DNA of 15,173 nucleotides. It comes from Candidatus Methanoperedens sp. Lineage in GTDB: Archaea > Halobacteriota > Methanosarcinia > Methanosarcinales > Methanoperedenaceae. A program made the translations under genes and the position numbers. Shown here piece after piece: positions 14,488 through 15,173 of this stretch. A model generated the notes under the pieces. That model was given only the letters and a program-made list of their open reading frames with translations. It searched no databases and had not been told where the DNA came from. The DNA lies in contig JAPMTY010000030.1 in NCBI GenBank assembly GCA_026552835.1, positions 1 to 15,173 on the forward strand, in the 5' to 3' direction. Position 1 is the stretch's first letter, and each line of letters begins with the position of its first letter.

Positions 14488-14709
14488 ATGAATCCAGGTG
14501 CAGACCGCTATAAGTATATGACTATTCGACAATTACAGAACCTTTCGAATGAATTAAAGGAAGAAGCGAAACATGACCCTTCACGTGATGCAGAATTCCA
14601 TGTTGTTTATAAAGCATTGGAAGATAAGATCCGTGAGAGGGATAGGAGCAGGCCAAAGTGTATTCCTACACGTTTTGAACATGACATGGATGTAATGGAA
14701 GAATTCTAA
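14488..14709 (+). CDS. Small conserved-looking unknown protein (73 residues)
   Basis: I start it at the ATG at 14488, with GGGAGA (14475-14480) about 8 bases upstream; the frame extends back to a TTG at 14452 without better support. The 73-residue product is strongly charged: MNPGADRYKYMTIRQLQNLS, then a helix rich in Lys/Glu, then VVYKALEDKIRERDRSRPKC and a tail ending DVMEEF. It is predicted to be a soluble, mostly helical protein with one cysteine. No family is recognised. It is convergent with the DUF473-like gene, with 20 bases between the stops. Confidence 0.7.
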   Translation: MNPGADRYKYMTIRQLQNLSNELKEEAKHDPSRDAEFHVVYKALEDKIRERDRSRPKCIPTRFEHDMDVMEEF

Positions 14710-14729
14710 GAAATATTAATTTCCTTGTT

Positions 14730-15119
14730 TTATCTTCCTTCAAAGTTCAACACTTCGTCCGCATCAACAACCATGGCTTCCCCGAGCTTGAAAACTTCGG
14801 TTCGTCGAACTCGTGCATGACCTTTCATTTCCAGCTGAAGACGCGCAAGCTGGAACTCAGATTCCTCGTAAGCTTCGGTCGTCTTCTGGATCAACCTGTG
14901 CATTGAAACCTGTTTTTCACGAATTCGCACAATAAGACCCATAGTGCCCCCTTTAATGTCTTCCTGGCTTCTTGATGTAATAAAAATAACATCCCCAGCC
15001 TCGGTTTCCAATATTGAACGGAAATTATGGGGGCTTCTAATCTCGATTGTCTTAATTTTCTCATGTTCAAGTTCTTTGATCACATGATGCGATATTCCAC
15101 TTAACACGATATGACGCAT
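14730..15119 (-). CDS. DUF473-like protein
   Basis: A 129-residue protein starting MRHIVLSGISHHVIKELEHE, with TIEIRSPHNFRSIL, AGDVIFITSRSQEDIKGGTM and a C-terminal EVFKLGEAMVVDADEVLNF. The opening and the TIEIRSxHNF segment recall the archaeal DUF473 family found in methanogens; I make this match from memory, so treat it as likely rather than proven. The C-terminal half has a compact beta pattern that could be a small OB/PUA-like fold. The ATG at 15119 is preferred over GTG at 15128 because GGGTGA lies 5 bases before it. The function of the family is not known to me. Confidence 0.7.
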   Translation of the reverse strand: MRHIVLSGISHHVIKELEHEKIKTIEIRSPHNFRSILETEAGDVIFITSRSQEDIKGGTMGLIVRIREKQVSMHRLIQKTTEAYEESEFQLARLQLEMKGHARVRRTEVFKLGEAMVVDADEVLNFEGR

Positions 15120-15124
15120 ACAAA

Positions 15125-15173
15125 TCACCCGTACATTGGGAATTCTTTCCTGGGCGGTGAAGCTGTTTCAGTA
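15125..15173 (-). CDS. Possible C-terminal tail of an upstream gene (partial)
   Basis: On the minus strand the frame from the right edge reads TETASPPRKEFPMYG and stops at TGA (15127-15125), inside the ribosome binding site of the DUF473-like gene. Stop-codon and Shine-Dalgarno sharing is common between operon partners, so a gene probably ends here, but 15 codons are too few to identify it. Confidence 0.35.
   Translation of the reverse strand, partial: TETASPPRKEFPMYG

Overview
The window looks like a chromosomal piece of a methanogen-related euryarchaeon, most likely in or near the Methanosarcinales/ANME-2 group. This rests on an archaeal-type DnaG, an HdrB/HdrC-type protein with cysteine-rich CCG motifs, a three-piece archaeal glutamate synthase, an archaeal-style class III ribonucleotide reductase, a probable DUF473 protein, TATA-box promoters and Shine-Dalgarno sites. 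Species assignment is inference; there is no rRNA or other marker here.

Layout. 1-842 (-): 5' part of dnaG, running off the left edge. 843-1383: AT-rich divergent intergenic region with palindromes and TATA-like boxes. 1384-6029 (+): a tightly overlapping four-gene operon, an HdrB-HdrC fusion followed by glutamate synthase amidotransferase, ferredoxin-FMN synthase and GXGXG proteins. No NAD(P)H-binding GltD is present, so the Hdr-like protein is the obvious candidate redox partner. 6030-7801: an accessory-looking stretch with a RelBE-type toxin-antitoxin pair, a YkgJ-like cysteine-cluster protein, three diverged copies of a purine-rich intergenic repeat and two copies of a second short repeat. 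7802-11057 (-): a visibly A/T-rich overlapping operon encoding PIN-GNAT-ASCH/PUA-like, stand-alone ASCH, and GNAT-PD-(D/E)XK-ASCH/PUA-like proteins, preceded by a possible 28-codon leader ORF. 11173-14190 (-): glutaredoxin-like protein, class III ribonucleotide reductase NrdD and an 85-residue unknown protein with an internal repeat. 14488-14709 (+): a small unknown gene. 14730-15119 (-): a DUF473-like gene, probably preceded by the tail of another gene.

How the genes may work together. The first operon makes glutamate from glutamine and 2-oxoglutarate with electrons probably delivered through iron-sulfur clusters; an Hdr-type thiol/disulfide module links this to coenzyme M/coenzyme B or other thiol chemistry. 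The 7.8-11.0 kb operon is the best candidate for an undescribed system: two of its proteins appear to share GNAT and C-terminal PUA-like modules but carry different nuclease modules, suggesting an RNA-directed defence, toxin or quality-control system. The NrdD operon supplies dNTPs under anoxia, with the glutaredoxin-like protein as its likely thiol partner.
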